27,266 bases of DNA, taken from assembly GCA_937877625.1 (NCBI GenBank), contig CALFJG010000008.1, forward strand, positions 1 to 27,266, read 5' to 3'. The stretch is from an uncultured Prevotellaceae bacterium (GTDB taxonomy: Bacteria > Bacteroidota > Bacteroidia > Bacteroidales > Bacteroidaceae). Made by a program: the position numbers and the translations under genes. Shown here piece by piece: positions 9,349 to 16,671 of the stretch. Below the pieces are notes generated by a model that saw only the letters and a list, made by a program, of their open reading frames with translations, ran no database searches and was not told the origin of the DNA. The stretch's first letter is position 1; each line of letters begins with the position of its first letter.

Positions 9349-9714
9349 ATGCCACGTAAAGCAGGAGACGGGCGCGGACGACTCGGAGGGCGTGCCGCAG
9401 GAACACCAAACAAAGACAAGCCATTAAAGACATTCCTCCGACAACACTCCGTGAACTACTTCACACCAAGCATCGAGGAAAAAGACGAGAAAGGAAAGAA
9501 GACAGGGCAATTAGTCTCACAGTTTGACATCGACTGCAAAAGCCTTGACCCGGAAAGCCGTGTCGATGCCGAAATCAAACTGCTGAAGTTCCACACACCA
9601 CAGATGCAGTCAACAAGCGTTGACATGACCATCGTGGATGACAACCGCACACTTTCCGAACGTCTCGCACGCCTCGCAGCAGGGAAGGACATCACAGCAC
9701 CAAACGACAAGTAA
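9349..9714 (+). CDS. Small terminase-subunit-like / DNA-binding phage protein (121 aa)
   Basis: The basic N-terminus (MPRKAGDGRGRLGGRAAGTPNKDK) has the GGRxxGTPNK motif common at the start of a family of small proteins often found beside large terminase genes in Bacteroidetes phages. The rest holds a short helical core around DPESRVDAEIKLLKFHTPQMQ and a tail with LSERLARLAAG. The frame is open upstream to 9247, but the ATG at 9349 is chosen because the N-terminal basic motif follows directly and the upstream 34 codons are AT-rich and low in coding character. It diverges from the virion-like cluster. A role as small terminase is likely but not certain; no large terminase gene is seen nearby, so another DNA-binding function is possible. 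Confidence 0.75.
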   Translation: MPRKAGDGRGRLGGRAAGTPNKDKPLKTFLRQHSVNYFTPSIEEKDEKGKKTGQLVSQFDIDCKSLDPESRVDAEIKLLKFHTPQMQSTSVDMTIVDDNRTLSERLARLAAGKDITAPNDK

Positions 9715-9717
9715 CCC

Positions 9718-9745
9718 TTTACTACTTTTTTCTGTATGTAGTAAA
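9718..9745. terminator. Inverted repeat just after the terminase-like gene, possible terminator
   Basis: TTTACTAC (9718-9725) and GTAGTAAA (9738-9745) form an 8-bp perfect stem around a T-rich loop, starting three bases after the stop codon. It is followed by an A-run rather than a T-run on the plus strand, so a rho-independent terminator is plausible only for the minus strand (T-run there precedes the stem); it may simply protect the mRNA 3' end. Confidence 0.35.
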
Positions 9746-9769
9746 AAAAACAAGAGCAAAAATGCATAC

Positions 9770-9813
9770 GCAATGCAAATGCAATGCAAATGCATCGAAA
9801 ATGCAATGCAACA
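9770..9813. repeat. Four tandem 11-bp iteron-like repeats
   Basis: Four consecutive 11-bp units are readable: GCAATGCAAAT twice exactly (9770-9780, 9781-9791), then GCATCGAAAAT (9792-9802) and GCAATGCAACA (9803-9813). An additional partial copy (GCATAC) lies just before. The period of one helical turn and the location in a non-coding, AT-rich stretch between the terminase-like gene and the integrase region suggest a protein-binding site, such as an origin iteron set or an integrase/excisionase site. Confidence 0.7.
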
Positions 9814-9972
9814 AAGTAAACAAAGTAAAGAAAGAAAATAAATAAAAGAAAGAAAGTCGCGACGACGACGAAACGCGCGCACGTACACACGCGCGAGAGA
9901 GAAAATTTCAAAAAAGACTGAAAGCCGAATGCAGAAGAACTTGTTCTTATGCTGAGGCGCATCGTCTTTTGC
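9814..9972. other. Low-complexity non-coding stretch (purine tract then CG-rich alternation)
   Basis: From 9814 to about 9856 the plus strand is almost only A and G with scattered T (repeats of AAAG and AAAT). It is followed by a CG-rich stretch with TCGCGACGACGACG and a CGCGCG pair at 9874-9879 and 9890-9895, then a GAGAGA run. The reading frames across it (for example a 202-codon minus-strand frame) have low-complexity translations dominated by Phe/Leu/Cys and show no coding character. Together with the iteron-like repeats to the left and hairpins to the right it makes the only gap above 300 bp inside the element. Confidence 0.6.
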
Positions 9973-10010
9973 GCGAAGCGAAAAAAGGCTTCGCCTTGAT
10001 GGGGAAGCCT
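9973..10010 (+). terminator. Two overlapping, mutually exclusive hairpins (attenuator- or terminator-like)
   Basis: GCGAAGC (9973-9979) pairs with GCTTCGC (9988-9994). AGGCTTC (9986-9992) instead pairs with GAAGCCT (10004-10010). The two stems share bases 9988-9992, so only one can form at a time. No T-run follows the second stem (CACAAAAG), so termination is not assured. They sit just upstream of the -7 box at 10047. Confidence 0.45.
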
Positions 10011-10046
10011 CACAAAAGATAAAACCATCCACAGGGATTTTTGATT

Positions 10047-10054
10047 TATCTTTG
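10047..10054 (+). promoter_or_regulatory. -7 promoter box for the 75-aa gene
   Basis: TATCTTTG fits the Bacteroidetes -7 consensus TAnnTTTG and lies 23 bp before the ATG at 10078. No clear TTTG is seen at the expected -33 distance, so this is a one-box match. Confidence 0.45.
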
Positions 10055-10077
10055 CGCCGAACAAATAATTACATCAC

Positions 10078-10305
10078 ATGAAAAAGTCAGAAGAAAACAT
10101 TAAGTCACTGCTCCGCATTGGAGCAAAGATAATCCTGAGTACAGAAGATTTCCGCTATTCTGAGTTAGAAGATTTCGTGCGCTTGTCTGCAAACAAAGAG
10201 ACAGAGTTGACACTTGTCGTTGGTGACAGCCTCAACACCGATGAGGTAAAGAAACTTGTAAGTGTCGGCAAAGAGTTTCTTCGCCTTGACCTTAGCCGAG
10301 ACTAA
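10078..10305 (+). CDS. Small protein of unknown function (75 aa)
   Basis: I do not recognise the family. The protein is soluble and acidic, with a predicted alternation of helices and strands (LLRIGAKIILST, then ELTLVVGDSLNTDEVKKLVSVGKEF). It starts 23 bp after a -7 box and shares its last bases with the convergent integrase: the plus TAA (10303-10305) and the minus TAG (10304-10302) overlap by two bases. Its place beside the integrase is where recombination directionality factors or small regulators often lie, but it lacks an evident helix-turn-helix or basic patch. Confidence 0.65.
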   Translation: MKKSEENIKSLLRIGAKIILSTEDFRYSELEDFVRLSANKETELTLVVGDSLNTDEVKKLVSVGKEFLRLDLSRD

Positions 10306-11783
10306 AAACCTTTGCCTTTCTGACGCTCATACACTGCGCTCTTGCCGTTGTCGCAGTTGACAATCTTGAATTGAACCATTGAGCGAGGTGGAATGTCCGA
10401 CGGCAATTCTTTCACCAGTCGCGCAATCACCTCGTCGATGTTGGAGCAGCCGATGTCGTCGAAACTTGCCAAGCACTTGCCTTGAAAGAAAGCTGCTGCC
10501 TTGATGAGCATCTTCGGTGACAGACGGAACACGCTGCTTTCCTCCTCCTGCGTTGCCTGTTTGCTGGCTTGGTCAGAGAAGAAAATGAAATCAACAACAC
10601 GCTCGTTCAGTTCCCATGCCGGTGTGAAGTCCAGTTTGATGTATCCGCGAGTGATGCGGTGTCCTGCGCTGTGGTTCATACCGAAAGCGACCTCAGATAT
10701 AGACGCGCCACAATCATTCTGCGCCACCGTTCCCCAAGTGTGACGGAACGTATAGACACAATACCAGTTCTCCTTTGCCATTCCCATACTCTCACAAATC
10801 TTTCTGATGCCGATGTTCACGTTCGCACTGAAACTGTCGCTCGTCGTATGCCGCGAATGGAAGTCAAACAGGTATTCATCATCGTGTCCTGATGCGTACT
10901 TCTCAAAGAGTGGCTTGATGATGTCCGGCACACGCATTTCAAAGTACGCTCCATCCGCACGACTCCGCATAGTCTTCGCCCTGCGGTAGTGAATGATGCC
11001 ACCGTGATAGTCCGTCTTCTTCATCTGATACAAATCTACCGTGTTGATGCCAGCGAGACACAACACCATCATCGCCACGTCGCGCCCAAGTTCGGGCAAT
11101 GGCGACTTCATCTTGCTTTCGGGCAGGGGAGAAGAAAAGAACCTGCGGCAGTCCTCCGCACTGATGGCACGCTTCTCGGGACGGTCTGCATGTGGTATCT
11201 TGACCTTTATCCACGGATTGGTCTTCACTCTGATAAGCCCGGTGTCATAGTCGTTCAGTTCCTCGATGGCTGCGCGAAACACCTGCCTCATACACACAGG
11301 GTACATCTCCTTTGCCCTGTTCGTCTGCTCCAAACTCTTTATCCACTTCGCCACGTTAGTTGAGGTCAGCCCGGAGAACTTCACCTTGGTAGTCCCGAAG
11401 TAACGCTCCATATGCTGGAGTGCCAACTCGTAGTTCCGCGCGTTCCTCGCGTGTCCGCTGTCGATGAGACTGTCAATGTGCTTACGTGCATAGTCAGAGA
11501 AGCACAAGTCCTCATCACCCTTTTGCAGGTAGTCCACAACCATACGCGCCGTCCAGTTGCGAGTGTCCGTCTTGTTCAACTTCGCATTATAGTCAAGGAT
11601 GAGTGCCGTGCAGAACTGCAGCACCAGCGGGTCGGTGATGTCCTTGCTTCTTGATAACTCGCGCTTCGTCACCATCTTGTCAGTCTTGATGTACTGCGTG
11701 GTGCGGTTGTGCGTCACTCTGATATAGACAGGAAAGAACCCGTCATTGCGCATCTTCTGTACGCATGCTTTCAGTGTTGCCAT
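10302..11783 (-). CDS. int: Tyrosine recombinase / integrase of Bacteroidetes type with long C-terminal extension (493 aa)
   Basis: Catalyses site-specific integration and excision of the element. The N-terminal ~85 residues are the arm-binding region, residues ~95-190 a SAM-like core-binding domain, and ~205-395 the catalytic domain. Visible catalytic residues are Lys270 (RRAKT), Arg347 in YTFRHTW, His371 in GMNHSAGH, and the nucleophile Tyr381 in RGYIK. The usual first Arg of the active site is replaced by Asn247 (LAGINTVDL); loss of this Arg is known in some Bacteroidetes recombinases such as IntDOT (Ser there). About 110 residues follow the catalytic Tyr, longer than the ~20-40 typical of the family, and include an Arg/Pro-containing segment PSDIPPRSM. 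The start ATG abuts a palindrome. Its position at the element's right side facing inward marks the nearby att region. Confidence 0.93.
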   Translation of the reverse strand: MATLKACVQKMRNDGFFPVYIRVTHNRTTQYIKTDKMVTKRELSRSKDITDPLVLQFCTALILDYNAKLNKTDTRNWTARMVVDYLQKGDEDLCFSDYARKHIDSLIDSGHARNARNYELALQHMERYFGTTKVKFSGLTSTNVAKWIKSLEQTNRAKEMYPVCMRQVFRAAIEELNDYDTGLIRVKTNPWIKVKIPHADRPEKRAISAEDCRRFFSSPLPESKMKSPLPELGRDVAMMVLCLAGINTVDLYQMKKTDYHGGIIHYRRAKTMRSRADGAYFEMRVPDIIKPLFEKYASGHDDEYLFDFHSRHTTSDSFSANVNIGIRKICESMGMAKENWYCVYTFRHTWGTVAQNDCGASISEVAFGMNHSAGHRITRGYIKLDFTPAWELNERVVDFIFFSDQASKQATQEEESSVFRLSPKMLIKAAAFFQGKCLASFDDIGCSNIDEVIARLVKELPSDIPPRSMVQFKIVNCDNGKSAVYERQKGKGF

Positions 11784-11799
11784 AATTCAGTATTGAATT
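11784..11799. promoter_or_regulatory. Palindrome abutting the integrase start codon
   Basis: AATTCA (11784-11789), spacer GTAT, TGAATT (11794-11799): a perfect 6-bp dyad immediately upstream of the integrase ATG. Placement fits an operator or a ribosome-occluding hairpin controlling integrase synthesis; no protein can be assigned. Confidence 0.45.
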
Positions 11800-11829
11800 T
11801 TATTCTTCACTCATTCGTCTCGGCATATC

Positions 11830-11844
11830 CGATGCCGGGCATCG
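11830..11844. promoter_or_regulatory. Second palindrome upstream of the integrase
   Basis: CGATGCC and GGCATCG (7 bp each) flank a single G, a perfect dyad 46 bp upstream of the integrase start. The one-base spacer is too short for a tyrosine-recombinase core site, so a dimeric repressor operator is more likely. Confidence 0.4.
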
Positions 11845-11925
11845 TTTCTGCTCTCGACTTCATTCGTGTTCCTATCGTTTTGTTGTTAATCTTCTGCAAG
11901 TCGTTGTTATCTCGGTCATTCTGAA

Positions 11926-11978
11926 CTCTAAACACGCTCTAAACATGGGGTCTGAAAACTCGCAACTTTCTCTAAACA
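11926..11978. repeat. Three CTCTAAACA direct repeats at helical spacing
   Basis: Exact 9-bp copies begin at 11926, 11937 and 11970, i.e. spaced 11 and 33 bp, placing all three on the same face of the helix. Short direct repeats beside an integrase gene are typical of arm-type integrase or directionality-factor sites. Confidence 0.6.
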
Positions 11979-11982
11979 TTTC

Positions 11983-12018
11983 CGTTCATTCTGCTCATTT
12001 TCCGTGTCAGAATGAACG
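11983..12018. repeat. Perfect 11-bp inverted repeat in the presumed att/regulatory region
   Basis: CGTTCATTCTG (11983-11993) and CAGAATGAACG (12008-12018) flank a 14-bp spacer. A related direct copy, GTCATTCTG, occurs at 11915-11923. It may be part of an attachment site or a transcript hairpin. Confidence 0.55.
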
Positions 12019-12033
12019 AACCTCCATTTACGA

Positions 12034-12077
12034 AGTTAGGCGGAAGTCCCTTTGTTTTCGGGGCTTACCGCCTAACT
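12034..12077. terminator. Strong hairpin downstream of ppdK
   Basis: AGTTAGGCGG (12034-12043) pairs with CCGCCTAACT (12068-12077), and the inner AAGTCCC pairs with GGGGCTT with one wobble and one bulged A, giving about 17 paired bases around the loop TTTGTTTTC. It begins 24 bp beyond the ppdK stop (minus strand). There is no long T-run after it, so it may act as a weak bidirectional terminator or mRNA-end stabiliser; it could also mark the boundary of chromosomal DNA. Confidence 0.55.
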
Positions 12078-12100
12078 CGCTTATTTTCAAGGCTCGTCTC

Positions 12101-14824
12101 TTATTCCTCCACCGCTGCCTGTGCCGCTGCGAGACGTGCTATAGGTACGCGGAAAGGAGAGCAGCTGACGTAGTTCAATCCTATCTTATGGCAGAACTTC
12201 ACGCTGCTGGGTTCTCCGCCGTGTTCGCCGCAGATACCACACTTGAGGTCTGGGCGTGCGCTGCGTCCTTTGTCAACAGCCATTTGAATGAGTTGGCCTA
12301 CACCGCGCTGGTCAAGCACTTGGAAAGGATCTACGCTGAGGATTTTCTTGTCAAGATAAACTGGCAGGAAAGAAGCAATGTCGTCGCGCGAATAGCCGAA
12401 CGTCATCTGTGTGAGGTCGTTTGTGCCGAAGCTGAAGTACTCGGCGCTGCGTGCTATGCAGTCGGCGGTAAGTGCGGCGCGTGGTATTTCTATCATTGTG
12501 CCGACTTTGTATACGATTTCTACGCCTTCTTCCTCAAACACTTTAGCTGCTTCAGCGCGAATCACCTTTTCCTGTGCCTCGAACTCATAGACGCTACCGG
12601 TGAGGGGTACCATAATTTCGGGTTTGGGATCAAGCCCTTGTTTCTTGAGTTCGCAAGCAGCACTGAGTATGGCGCGTGTCTGTGTCTGTGTGATTTCGGG
12701 ATAGGTATTTCCAAGTCGGCAACCACGGTGGCCGAGCATAGGATTGTGTTCGCTGAGGCTGTCAACGCGCTGCTTGATATACTCTACCGTAACGCCCATA
12801 TCCTCTGCCATCTCTTCCTGTCCTTTCTTGTCTTGTGGCACAAACTCGTGGAGGGGTGGGTCGAGCAAACGTATGTTGACGGGGCAGCCGTCCATTGCCT
12901 TGAAGATACCGATAAAGTCGTTCTTTTGGAACGGAAGGAGTTTCTCAAGAGCTTTCTTTCGTCCCTCGAGAGTTTCAGAGAGTATCATCTCTCGCATAGC
13001 GATAATCTTCTCGGCATCGAAGAACATGTGTTCAGTGCGGCAAAGTCCGATACCGGTGGCTCCAAACTTGCGTGCTACGCTGGCATCGTGTGGTGTGTCG
13101 GCATTGGTACGAACGTTCAGGTGGGTATATTTGTCGCAGAGCGTCATAAGTTCTGCAAAACTACCGCTTAGTTCTGCGGCCTGCGTTTTGAGTTCTCCTT
13201 CATAGACATCGCCGGTGCTGCCATTTAGGCTAATATAGTCGCCTTCTTTCAACACTTTGCCGTCGATTTCTACGGTGCGTTTGCGATAGTCCACGTTGAT
13301 GGCTCCTGCTCCGCTGACGCAGCACTTGCCCATACCGCGTGCCACCACGGCAGCATGGCTCGTCATACCGCCGCGAGCGGTGAGGATGCCTTCGGCCTTA
13401 GCCATACCGGCAAGGTCTTCGGGAGATGTTTCAATGCGTACGAGTACCACCTTGTGTCCGTCATCGGCCCATTTTGCAGCATCGTCGGCAAAGAAGACGA
13501 TTTGTCCGCTGGCAGCACCGGGGCTGGCAGGCAGGCCGCGTGTCAGAGCTTTGGCTTTTGCCAGGGCTTGCTTGTCGAAGACGGGGTGTAGCAGTTCGTC
13601 GAGCTTCTGAGGCTCACAGCGTAGGAGGGCTGTCTTTTCGTCTATCATTCCTTCGTGTAGCAGGTCAATAGCAATTTTCACCATCGCAGCACCGGTACGT
13701 TTACCGTTGCGCGTTTGTAGGAACCATAGCTTGCCTTCCTGCACGGTGAACTCCATGTCCTGCATATCTTGATAGTGCTTCTCGAGCTTCTCTTGTATGG
13801 CGTTGAGTTCTGCGTAGATAGCGGGCATCGCCTCTTCCATTGAGGGATACTTGCTCACGCGCTCTTCTTCGCTAATGCCTTGCATCTCCGCCCAGCGCAG
13901 TGAGCCGAGTTTGGTGATTTGTTGCGGTGTGCGAATGCCAGCCACCACGTCTTCGCCTTGTGCATTGACGAGCCACTCTCCGTTGAACACGTTTTCGCCC
14001 GTGGCCGCGTTGCGGCTGAAGCAAACGCCCGTGGCACTGGTATTTCCCATATTTCCGAAGACCATTGCCATACACGTTACGGCAGTACCCCACTCGGCGG
14101 GGATGCCTTCCATCTTGCGATAGAGAATGGCGCGCTCGTTCATCCACGAGTCAAACACGGCGCAGATGGCACCCCATAGTTGTTCCACGGGGTCGGTGGG
14201 GAATTCCTCGCCGGTGCGCTCTTTTATGGCGGCTTTGAAAAGCACTACGAGGCGTTTCAAATCGTCGGTGTCGAGTTCGTTATCAAGTTTCACACCGCGT
14301 TCTGCCTTCACCTTTTCAATGATTTCCTCAAAGGGGTCGATGTCGGCTTTATTGGCAGGCTTAAGCCCCATCACTACATCGCCATACATTTGTACGAAGC
14401 GGCGGTAAGCATCGTAGGCAAAACGCGCATTTCCTGTTTTGCGTGCAAGGCCTTCTACCACCTCGTCGTTCAGACCGAGGTTGAGGATGGTGTCCATCAT
14501 ACCGGGCATCGAAGCGCGCGCACCGCTACGTACACTAAGAAGCAGGGGGTTTTGTGCATCGCCGAACTTGCTGTCCATCAGTGCCTCAATGTGTCGCATA
14601 CCGGCCTCCACCTCCTGCCGGAGGAGTTCCACGACTTTGTCTTTTCCCACCTGGTAGTACTCGTTGCACACGTCGGTGGTAATCGTAAAGCCGGGTGGGA
14701 CGGGCACTCCGATGTGGTTCATCTCGGCTAGGTTAGCACCCTTACCGCCGAGCAACTCGCGCATATCTGCGCGCCCTTCGGCTTGGCCTTTGCCGAAGGT
14801 GTACACTCTCTTGTTACTTTCCAT
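12101..14824 (-). CDS. ppdK: Pyruvate, phosphate dikinase (907 aa)
   Basis: Interconverts pyruvate + ATP + phosphate and PEP + AMP + diphosphate in the cytoplasm. The N-terminal ATP-grasp domain starts at once (GGKGANLAEM about residue 27, VPPGFTITT near 42). The swivelling phosphohistidine domain holds His490 in GGMTSHAAVVARG. The C-terminal TIM-barrel PEP/pyruvate domain carries RTEHMF, LGHRGCRLG, SFGTNDLTQMTFG and the catalytic Cys865 in CGICGEHGG. Length (about 900) is that of complete bacterial PPDKs. It has its own promoter and hairpin, so it is probably monocistronic; it diverges from the glycosyltransferase gene. In Bacteroidales this enzyme works with PPi-dependent glycolysis and gluconeogenesis. 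Nothing is missing or broken. Confidence 0.98.
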   Translation of the reverse strand: MESNKRVYTFGKGQAEGRADMRELLGGKGANLAEMNHIGVPVPPGFTITTDVCNEYYQVGKDKVVELLRQEVEAGMRHIEALMDSKFGDAQNPLLLSVRSGARASMPGMMDTILNLGLNDEVVEGLARKTGNARFAYDAYRRFVQMYGDVVMGLKPANKADIDPFEEIIEKVKAERGVKLDNELDTDDLKRLVVLFKAAIKERTGEEFPTDPVEQLWGAICAVFDSWMNERAILYRKMEGIPAEWGTAVTCMAMVFGNMGNTSATGVCFSRNAATGENVFNGEWLVNAQGEDVVAGIRTPQQITKLGSLRWAEMQGISEEERVSKYPSMEEAMPAIYAELNAIQEKLEKHYQDMQDMEFTVQEGKLWFLQTRNGKRTGAAMVKIAIDLLHEGMIDEKTALLRCEPQKLDELLHPVFDKQALAKAKALTRGLPASPGAASGQIVFFADDAAKWADDGHKVVLVRIETSPEDLAGMAKAEGILTARGGMTSHAAVVARGMGKCCVSGAGAINVDYRKRTVEIDGKVLKEGDYISLNGSTGDVYEGELKTQAAELSGSFAELMTLCDKYTHLNVRTNADTPHDASVARKFGATGIGLCRTEHMFFDAEKIIAMREMILSETLEGRKKALEKLLPFQKNDFIGIFKAMDGCPVNIRLLDPPLHEFVPQDKKGQEEMAEDMGVTVEYIKQRVDSLSEHNPMLGHRGCRLGNTYPEITQTQTRAILSAACELKKQGLDPKPEIMVPLTGSVYEFEAQEKVIRAEAAKVFEEEGVEIVYKVGTMIEIPRAALTADCIARSAEYFSFGTNDLTQMTFGYSRDDIASFLPVYLDKKILSVDPFQVLDQRGVGQLIQMAVDKGRSARPDLKCGICGEHGGEPSSVKFCHKIGLNYVSCSPFRVPIARLAAAQAAVEE

Positions 14825-14865
14825 GGTTAGTTGAATAGTTTTTGTTTGTTTTCTTTGATTTGCCG

Positions 14866-14897
14866 CAAAAGTACGTTAATCTGCCGACATAAGCGAA
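14866..14897 (-). promoter_or_regulatory. Promoter of ppdK
   Basis: On the minus strand TTTC (14897-14894) is followed after 20 bp by TACTTTTG (14873-14866), matching the Bacteroidetes -33/-7 arrangement; the leader to the ATG would be about 35 nt. Confidence 0.65.
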
Positions 14898-15031
14898 AGG
14901 TTTTAGTTGAAATGTTGAACTTTTTTGTAAGTTTATCTAAAGAGGCCGTGGTTTCTTGTGTCTTTTGACGTCCTATTTTGTTTGCGCCGCGCGCGTCTCA
15001 TGCGTGCCACAGTGCCGCTGCCGCGTTATAT

Positions 15032-15051
15032 TATGGTTTGTTAAAACCATA
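15032..15051. promoter_or_regulatory. Palindrome in the ppdK / glycosyltransferase divergent region
   Basis: TATGGTTT (15032-15039), spacer GTTA, AAACCATA (15044-15051): perfect 8-bp dyad. It lies in the 399-bp divergent intergenic region, about 140 bp upstream of the ppdK promoter and 70-90 bp upstream of the plus-strand boxes, and could be an operator serving either side. Nothing else beyond the promoters is seen in this gap. Confidence 0.45.
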
Positions 15052-15139
15052 GAAACCGCCGCAGAAAGGGGGGCAACGGTAAAAAAATGCAGCTATACGA
15101 CTTATTTCGTGACAAAAAGCTTACTTTTGCCGCCACACG

Positions 15140-15173
15140 TTTGACAAAAGTATTTCTGTAGTGCTACTTTTTG
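15140..15173 (+). promoter_or_regulatory. Promoter of the WecA/TagO-like gene
   Basis: TTTG (15140-15143) and TACTTTTTG (15165-15173) are 21 bp apart, a near-consensus Bacteroidetes promoter with one extra T. A second -7-like box, TACTTTTG, lies at 15122-15129, so two starts are possible. The leader would be 45-90 nt. Confidence 0.55.
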
Positions 15174-15223
15174 CCCGATAATACATACGTAACAATTCTC
15201 CAACGATTTATCCATAATCAGTT

Positions 15224-16414
15224 ATGCACGCCATTCCCCACCCCTTGACTGCAGTTTGGAACGAACTGTATATTCTCTGCTCTCTGTTGCTTGCCATAGC
15301 GATTGGTGCAAGCATCTTGCCGCGTATCTTGTATGTGAGCCACAAGAAGAAACTCTTCGACATTCCTAACGAGCGCAGTGTGCACGACAAGCCCATACCG
15401 CGTCTCGGCGGCCTTTCGTTCTTTCCTACCATAATCATTGTTTGTGGGTTGAGCATCGGCGTGCGCTATCTACTCGGCCTTTCTATCTCCACAAGCATAG
15501 CCCCGCTGGATATGCTCTGCAAATACCTGATGCTCGTTGTGGGTATGACAATTCTCTATCTCATAGGTATTGCCGACGACCTGACGGGCGTGTCGTACAA
15601 GCCCAAATTTCTGGCGCAGTTAGTTGCTGCCACGCTGATAGCCATCAGTGGCACGTGGCTCAACACGCTCAATGGTTTTTTAGGCATCAACGAGTTACCA
15701 GCTTGGCTCGGTATGCCCATCACCATTTTCTTAGTCATTTATATCACCAACGCCATCAACCTCATCGACGGCGTTGACGGGCTGGCGAGCGGCCTATGTA
15801 TCATTGCCCTTGTCGCACTCACGGTAATCAATCTCTACCATCGCCAATACTATCTCGCCCTGCTCGGTGTCGCCACAATGGGTGTACTCATCCCCTTCTG
15901 GCTCTACAACGTGTTTGGCAACGCCAAGCGCGGCCACAAAATCTTTATGGGCGATACGGGAAGCCTTACACTGGGACTTATTCTTAGTTTCATCGTTATC
16001 AATATGAGCCGCAACGAAACGGGCATTCAGGGCGACACGAACCACACGATGGCTATCGCGTTCGCCACCCTGCTCGTGCCGCTCTTCGACGTGGTGCGCG
16101 TGGTGTGTCGCCGCCTCTCAAGCGGCAAGAACCCTTTCCTGCCCGACAAAAACCATTTCCACCACAAGCTCCTGCGTACCGGGCTGCGCTCACGCGGCGT
16201 AATGGTGACGATACTCTGTTTCTCCTCGTTCTTCATCTTCCTAAACACCGCCTTGACGCTCTCGCTCAACATCACGTGGATATTGCTGATCGACATTGTG
16301 GTTTGGGTGGCGTTCCACGCCTATATTACATTCCTCGGCAACAAGCGTCGCCGCGCTAACGAAGCTGAACAGCATAATATGGAAGGTAATAATACCAATC
16401 AGTGCCGCGCGTAA
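15224..16414 (+). CDS. Polyprenyl-phosphate glycosyl-1-phosphate transferase, WecA/TagO (GT4, MraY-like) family (396 aa)
   Basis: Transfers a sugar-1-phosphate (usually GlcNAc-1-P or a related sugar) from a UDP-sugar to undecaprenyl phosphate at the inner membrane, starting synthesis of O-antigen, capsule or other surface glycans. Family motifs are in order: HDKPIPRLGG (54-63), the Mg-binding Asp pair ADD (117-119), NAINLIDGVDGLASG (176-190), FMGDTGS (241-247) and the cytoplasmic His-rich loop DKNHFHHK (308-315). About ten hydrophobic segments fill the rest; the last ~30 residues are a polar tail. The lipid/sugar specificity cannot be read from sequence. Expressed alone from its own promoter. 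Confidence 0.93.
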   Translation: MHAIPHPLTAVWNELYILCSLLLAIAIGASILPRILYVSHKKKLFDIPNERSVHDKPIPRLGGLSFFPTIIIVCGLSIGVRYLLGLSISTSIAPLDMLCKYLMLVVGMTILYLIGIADDLTGVSYKPKFLAQLVAATLIAISGTWLNTLNGFLGINELPAWLGMPITIFLVIYITNAINLIDGVDGLASGLCIIALVALTVINLYHRQYYLALLGVATMGVLIPFWLYNVFGNAKRGHKIFMGDTGSLTLGLILSFIVINMSRNETGIQGDTNHTMAIAFATLLVPLFDVVRVVCRRLSSGKNPFLPDKNHFHHKLLRTGLRSRGVMVTILCFSSFFIFLNTALTLSLNITWILLIDIVVWVAFHAYITFLGNKRRRANEAEQHNMEGNNTNQCRA

Positions 16415-16435
16415 AGCAAACAAAGTGCTACCTTG

Positions 16436-16520
16436 CCCTGTAAGCGCGGCGAGCAATCAGGCAGAGTGACACCCTGCGTAAGCCAACACACTACTATATT
16501 GCGCCCTGTAAGGCCAACAG
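16436..16520. repeat. Three short degenerate direct repeats downstream of the WecA-like gene
   Basis: CCCTGTAAG (16436-16444), CCCTGCGTAAGCCAACA (16472-16488) and CCCTGTAAGGCCAACA (16504-16519) are spaced 36 and 32 bp. They lie in the 342-bp gap before the lipoprotein gene, which otherwise holds only a terminator. No known element is recognised. Confidence 0.45.
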
Positions 16521-16612
16521 CATAACGTCCTGCTTTGCCCGCTTAGGGTTTTCACACCACCTCCGAAACTTGACTTAAGCAGTAGATAATGCTTCCCGAG
16601 CCTAATCATTCT

Positions 16613-16671
16613 ACACGGATTGCAGCCACTCACCACCCGAGTCCTGTTTGCTGCAATCCGTGTTAATTTTT
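16613..16671 (+). terminator. Rho-independent terminator-like hairpin
   Basis: ACACGGATTGCAGC (16613-16626) pairs perfectly over 14 bp with GCTGCAATCCGTGT (16650-16663), then TAATTTTT follows. The 23-nt loop is long, but the stem and T-run are good. It would end transcripts from the WecA-like gene, 199 bp after its stop, and separate it from the transporter genes. Confidence 0.65.

Larger units (their letters stand above)
1..12033. mobile_element. Right-hand part of an integrated phage-like element (prophage), left end outside window
   Basis: The stretch holds a tyrosine recombinase, a terminase-like small protein and a leftward cluster ending in a giant polyvalent protein, all classes typical of phages and mobile elements of Bacteroidetes. 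Housekeeping genes begin at ppdK. The right boundary is uncertain and lies somewhere between the integrase start (11783) and the ppdK stop (12101); 12033 is used as an outer limit just before the ppdK-proximal hairpin. No capsid, portal or large terminase gene is visible, so those must lie to the left of the window if the element is a complete prophage. An integrative conjugative element is the main alternative, but the Gly-rich pilot-like protein favours a virion origin. Confidence 0.75.

Noticed and set aside
9456..10064. Minus-strand 202-aa frame (and 140-aa frame)
   Set aside because: Overlaps the terminase-like gene antisense and the low-complexity tract; composition is dominated by Phe/Leu/Cys from the purine-rich DNA.
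11945..13171. Plus-strand 408-aa open frame
   Set aside because: Antisense shadow of ppdK, which has full family motifs on the other strand; translation is rich in Cys/His and matches nothing.
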